A stretch of 64,000 nucleotides of DNA from Narthecium ossifragum (taxonomy: Eukaryota; Streptophyta; Magnoliopsida; Dioscoreales; Nartheciaceae): NCBI GenBank assembly GCA_963920575.1, contig OY986965.1, forward strand, positions 12,104,290-12,168,289. Reading direction: 5' to 3'. A program made the position numbers and the translations under genes. This document shows, in pieces, positions 59,301 to 64,000 of the stretch. The notes under the pieces are model-generated. The model saw only the letters and a program-made list of their open reading frames with translations, did not search any database and was not told the origin of the DNA. The stretch's first letter is position 1; each line of letters begins with the position of its first letter.

Positions 59301-61139
59301 CTAACATTAGCTGGGTGCTTAGTATCCATATAGTTTAAGAAACTCGTGAAGGACGTTTGTTAGGTTTAAATGTTTTTATTTGTAAAGAAGACGTCAAGCT
59401 TACCACAGTTGATGTTTTACAGGCTTCACCTCTAGCATTTTAATATTCTGAAGCTTTTAGGGATAGCAATGAACCCTTTTATAGGTTATTACTTGTCAAA
59501 CATAGTGGTACTAGAAATGCCTCTGTCATATTGGTTGGTTTGGAGAAAATGCATCTCTTCTTTGTTATAGAATGCACCATTTGTTAAGAATTTCCTTTTG
59601 ATTTGGTTATTTCTATGTTCTGAACATCTTTTGAATGTCTTTTCCATGTTTTGGGTTAGAAAATTGGTAAGTGGAACAAGAGAAATAAGTGAAAACTTAA
59701 AATAGTGCTTCATCAAGTTTAAGCTAAAAGATATGAAAATGAGATGATAATAAAATTTAATTGATTCGAATACCATTTAAAAATTATTTGTAATGCACTA
59801 CTCCCTAAAAGCTTTCTTGTAGTCAATAAATATAAGGAAAAAATGACACGTGGTAGTGTTGTTATGAAAATGGCTGAACTTTTACAAGATGCTCTTAAAT
59901 TTGTCATCGTTTATTCTTTTGTTCTTGCAGTACGAGGAGGGATTCAGGAACTTTTATGTACTTAGTTGCTTTCCTGGGGTGTATTTACAGTTTAAGCACC
60001 GGGCAAGATTTTTATGGGATGGGTGTGAAAACTACTATCCTAAAGCAACCTGAAAGGATCTTGTAATTATGTTGAAACCTGAACCAATTCTATTGTTTGG
60101 TGACTTATATATGAGTGAAGTTTGGGAGAGCTTCACGCGGAAAATCTCAGACTGAAGTGGAAGAGAAACCTTTTCAAGATAGAAAACTAGACCCACAAGT
60201 TTTGGCGATCACATGGTTTTGACCAAAACTAATATAAAACTAACTGTCGACGACCAGGCTGGACACTTTTTGAGCTGTGGAGTGGAAGCCTTTTAGTTAA
60301 ATTGTGAATATCCTCACTAGTGTTTGGTAGGATATACTCAGTCTTGTCATTCAATCACGATAACACGCAAGCGTGAGTTGAATTATTAAGTTTATGGTAC
60401 TGGTGAGCTGTTGATTGGAGAACAGTAACTAATGCTTCATCGGGTTGTATCTTTGTAGTGTTTTACCATCACCCATTCATTTTCCTGCACTGACTTGCAA
60501 TTTCTTATTTATTTGGTACAATTCTTTAGCTTTTTTGCTTTAACAAATTTGGCAGTATGCATACAGTAGAGAGTAAAATGTCGATCTCAGAATTCTTGGA
60601 TGGTTGTGTAGGATGTTGTTGCCTCTCTTGCCTCTGATAAAAATGTTTGGGATGCTGTGATGAAAAATGAGAAGGTTATGGCATTCTACAAGTCCCAGGA
60701 GTCAGGCAAGTGCTGCCTGAAATTTTTTACCGCATTTCTCCCATATCTTCGAGCTGCTCTGTGTGAGTGCTGATTCATCTGACTTGTTTTCCTTGCAGTT
60801 GTTCTTCCTCCTGAAACTAATCTGGATTCGAAGGAATTTTCTGAAGGAGATGAACAAGTGTCTGAACCTTTGGGAATCTCGGAAACTGATGACGAGAAAA
60901 CCACTGGGGGTTCAGTATTTATGGATGTGGTGAACATGGTGAAACAGAAGGTGCAAGCGATGATAAACAATATATCTGGCTTCCTAGGAGATTTTATGGG
61001 AACTATGGGGGGTCACAGCTCCACTAGCATGAAGGATACAACTGGAAGTTCTGAGTCTGACGTGAATGTGGCCATTGGAGCATCGTTTATAGGCTTGGCA
61101 ATTGCTGCTATATTGGTTGTTTTATTGAAGAGGGGATAA
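56301..61139 (+). CDS. Tail-anchored membrane protein of unknown function, four exons, 316 residues
   Basis: Coding exons 56301-56647, 57720-57888, 60612-60705 and 60799-61139 sum to 951 bp with compatible phases. Introns 1 and 2 are GT-AG. Intron 3 starts GC at 60706 (CAG|GCAAGT), a GC-AG intron. The N-terminus is basic (MGGGAIRNVAKAAAIGGYR), followed by a Trp-rich segment (WEIEEWEFAAWKVDDE) and a helical EEAKEATADLKDAIEK. The centre has MPNHVVQAFSLLQGSPEAQ and DVVASLASDKNVWDAVM, the most conserved-looking part. A single membrane helix at about residues 293-312 ends in LLKRG, with no signal peptide, so C-tail anchoring is likely. Exon 2 has a direct repeat of TTTDSTLSS. It appears intact; I do not know its biochemical role. 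Confidence 0.85.
56922..57245 (-). pseudogene. Gene-like fragment in intron 1, antisense
   Basis: An open minus-strand frame of about 107 residues with balanced amino-acid use and a helical, charged middle (SEFQEKVLKDVYEAETFKIK). Both ends lie in intronic sequence. It could be part of a transposon protein or a captured exon; I do not recognise it. Chance cannot be excluded at this length. Confidence 0.3.
57367..57400. other. Perfect 15-bp inverted repeat in intron 1
   Basis: Arms CAATATGCACCGGTT and AACCGGTGCATATTG around GATT. This is too long to be chance and resembles the tip of a foldback element or MITE, but no flanking target duplication was found. Confidence 0.8.
57889..60611 (+). other. 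Intron 2 of the tail-anchored protein gene
   Basis: 2.7 kb, AT-rich, GT...AG. A short (CT)n run lies near 59180. No mobile element or nested gene recognised; the small frames at 58312 and 59489 look like noise. Confidence 0.7.
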
Positions 61140-61933
61140 GTCACAATTTCCCCTTTGGTGATCAATAATATGTATATGCTGCTTTTAAGTTTTTTAACTT
61201 CAGTGACATTTCTACTTGCCTTAGTTGCCTGACATTTCCATTGTGTATAGATGAAAGACTTGATACTTAAGTATGAATGCAATGCATGTTTTATTTATAT
61301 ACGGAACTTGTATAATTTGTTCATTCCTATAAATTGATGCTTGGGTTTGAATAAAAATCATCCTAATTTTAGCTTGCACAAGCGTTTATCTTTGATCACG
61401 GCATGTGTAGACTTTAAAAATTGCTTTTTTCAGTTTCTTTGTTTATAGACCCATATGATGATATGTCTATGGCTTGCTCGTCGAAGATGCCTGAGCATAT
61501 ATCTGCAGCCATAGTGTATTCCCTGTGAGTATCCGTTGCAATAAAGGCTATGATCTCTTCAAGGAGCTTAGGGAGCATAGACTTTCCCTTTTTTAGACCA
61601 TAGTGTAATCATCTTTGCCACGGTAAGTAAGAAAAATATGGTTTGATGCCTGTTGTAATTGTTTTGTCCGTGCTTTATTTATAGATTTGTTCATGAGGTA
61701 ACTTAAGGTAGTTTTGTATGACTATTTTGGATACTATGATCCTGTATTCCCATATTTCATATATGACATATCTTTGCTTGACCTCTTATAAATGTCTGCC
61801 AACATAAAAATATTCTGCAAGGAGGTGGGCATGAGATACCGGAGGTACTGTTATTAACTGTTTGCCTTGCTTTGCTGCTTGGTGTTGCTGTTACCCTATA
61901 GAAAGTACTTTAAATAGATGTGAAGAAGAGCAT
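61140..61933 (+). other. 3' flank of the tail-anchored protein gene
   Basis: Includes the 3' untranslated region with AATAAT (about 61164) and AATAAA (about 61350) signals. Nothing else recognised before the LTR at 61934. Confidence 0.55.
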
Positions 61934-64000
61934 TGATGTGTTGCGAACGTATTGTTAAAACGTTACAAACATAATTAAATATTAAATTTATAATCTTTAT
62001 TCAATCACTACACTAAGATAGAAATAGTGGTAAAGTTTGGAATCGATTCACAGGGAAAACGTTGATAGATATCATATCAATTCTCTAAACCCTAAAATTA
62101 AGGAAAAATAATTAAAAATAGAGCAGAGTTATCTAAACTAATAAAGAAATAAAATAAAATGTGATCAATTTAAATCAATGGAGCAGTTACTCAGGAATTA
62201 CTCAATCCGTCTTAGTTTCATTATTAGTCTTCTCTAGTGATCAACTTGTTCCCTTCTCTCAACATTATGGATCATATGGTTATAAGCTCACATGAATCCC
62301 TAAAAGAAAGTTAATGTTCCCAACGGCATAATATATTTTTGCTTGGCATAGATTGTCTTTGGACCTACGATTATCTTAAATTATACTACTCCTAATGCAC
62401 AATCTATCTTTCCTTAGCATAACTTATCTCAAAGACAAACCAATAATTTCATGAAAACCATCTCATAAATCTCTACAATCAATCACAGAAATCATGTAGG
62501 ACTGAAAGTACATCAAGAGAACTATGTTCTTTCAACTCTATTAACAATAAAACCATATTTATAAAATCATGCATCAAGAAGTTCACAATAATCAAACTAA
62601 AGAATTACCAAAATTACATTAGGGTTTCATGATATTCCTAAATACAAGAAGTTAGTCACTTATCTTATGAATGAAAGCCATCGGGTTGGAATAGAAAGCT
62701 GTCACCATCCGCATCCTCGCCATCTTCTCCTTCCTTCTCCAAATATTGTCAAAAAAATTATTATTTTCGGCTGGAATAATCCCTCTATATAATAGAAAAA
62801 ACCCCTCTGGAATTATGAGTCATAACTGAGGTTAAACTCTAATTTCCCTAAATTCTATACTAATGACATCATCCTAGTGATCCATCAGACTCAAAACCGA
62901 TCCATCGCTGAAGACGGTTTGATTGTTTCTTCACTGCCACGTTATTAATTTCAGCCTTTCTTTTCAACTTTTATATATCCGACTTTGATTCAAAACTGGC
63001 ACCAATATATAGAGAATCTCACAAAGTCTTCAACATGAAAGTTGTAGCTCTTGAAGTCTTATTTAATCTTCCAGAATTTCAGAATATTTGGAATTCTTTA
63101 AAATTTCTGATGATTTATTTCCAAACAGTTGACGAAATAGTCTTTTTGCATAATTTATTGATTTTTGGCTGAATTTCTTGTATTTCTTCTCAAATCCTAC
63201 TTAGACCTGAAATCAAACAATAAGATATCAAATAAACCTACTCTTTGTTTAACAATGATAATTTAAGGGGTTTAATTGTGCATAATTCATGTCTCATCAC
63301 ACCCCTAACTTACACTTTGCTAGTATTCGAGTAAAAAAAAGATAAGAATAAAGCAATAAATCTAACTAGACACTTTCGTAGGTTTCACGATTGCACTTAG
63401 CATGTGCAACAAGCCTTTAAACCCCTGTGTTACCCCAGTGAAGGAGTTATAGTCTTCTGAGGGTTTTCAGGGATGATACGCACAAATATCTATACAATCC
63501 TTGAATATATCATTAGAAATCAATCATAATAATACTCATCAACTTGAATGCATGAAATAGAAATCATATTCATGAATTTATTCTTCTACCCATAGTAAGA
63601 TAAGACAATAGCAAACCAATGCATACAAAACACATTTCCAACACTTCAACATATTTAACCATAATTAAGAATAACTCCAACATTCCAAGTGTGTGAAAAT
63701 AGTTTTACATGTATCAGAGTATCAATTATATCTAAACACTTCAACCATTCAAGAATATGAAGTTAGCCATGTACATATTTTCATTTACTACTTTGCAATC
63801 TTTTTTTTTTTCTTTTTCATGGCATGTGCAATGTTATGATTTCTTAAGTTTTCTTCATGGTTCATGTAATGAGGTTCAAGACAGTGACTCTCCCAAACCA
63901 GACGGCTTTAGGGCACTAAGTGTAGAATACCCTTCAGACTCTAATGCTTAAACCATGAATGCTACAAATCATAACTAGCAATTTTTTCAGGAATTTCAAC
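61934..64000 (-). mobile_element. Non-autonomous-type LTR element, minus strand, running off the right edge
   Basis: The LTR (61934-63299) reads on the minus strand from TGATGAGACATG to GCAACACATCA, the same termini as the element at 428. A minus-strand TATA CTATTATATAG is at 62784-62794. To its right, on the minus strand, lie ACTAGCAAAG and GTAAGTTAGGGGTG before the LTR, homologous to the hairpin and polypurine tract at 5054-5093, so 63300-64000 is internal sequence. In the palindrome position it has only degenerate GATCCATC (about 62880-62910). No coding region is visible in the window. Confidence 0.82.

Noticed and set aside
63757..63951. 64-codon plus-strand frame at the right edge
   Set aside because: Lies in non-coding interior of a minus-strand LTR element and has no recognisable motif.

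Overview
This is a window of flowering-plant nuclear DNA. It has a spliced gene for proteasome subunit beta-3, a tail-anchored membrane protein gene, a small signal-peptide/TM gene, plant LTR retrotransposons of the Ty3/gypsy Tat branch, an L1-type LINE and a Tourist-like MITE. The species cannot be named; the C-terminus of the proteasome subunit leans weakly towards a monocot.

Layout. 1-12786 is the 3' part of a Tat-type retrotransposon (Tat-1), split by a complete non-autonomous LTR element (428-6819, 5-bp target duplication CTACA). 12787-13977 is an array of hairpin-forming AT-rich repeats. 13978-15163 is GC/CT-rich and carries a truncated host-gene fragment with a 98-bp duplication. 15525-15803 (minus) is a small membrane protein gene. 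16812-23066 (minus) is the seven-exon gene PBC1, with a LINE, itself hit by a MITE, in intron 4. 23687-27764 holds two long LTRs in opposite orientation about 50 bp apart. 28690-56088 is a second, 5'-truncated Tat element (Tat-2), broken up by eight LTR-type insertions (seven solo LTRs plus one nested inside another). 56301-61139 (plus) is a four-exon gene for a 316-residue tail-anchored protein. 61934-64000 is the 3' LTR and internal end of another element on the minus strand.

The nested order could be resolved base by base because most insertions keep 5-bp target duplications: CTACA, GAGGC, GGGTT/GGATT, GTTCT, GTATA, AAAAT, CATAG, CTACG/CTGCG, TGCCA/TACCA and CATGA/CATGC. Most are single LTRs, so unequal LTR recombination has been frequent here.

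The Tat elements have gag, protease, RT-RNase H, a second archaeal-type RNase H and integrase in sense, and an intron-containing antisense gene encoding a plant mobile domain plus coiled coil. Their premature stops are mostly single C-to-T or G-to-A changes, as expected from decay of methylated DNA. The most unusual signals are palindromic GATCGATC clusters at matching upstream positions in LTRs of at least two unrelated families, a duplicated uncharacterised module of about 86 residues upstream of the Tat-2 protease, and the hairpin array at 12.8-14.0 kb. All calls come from reading the sequence; no database search was run.
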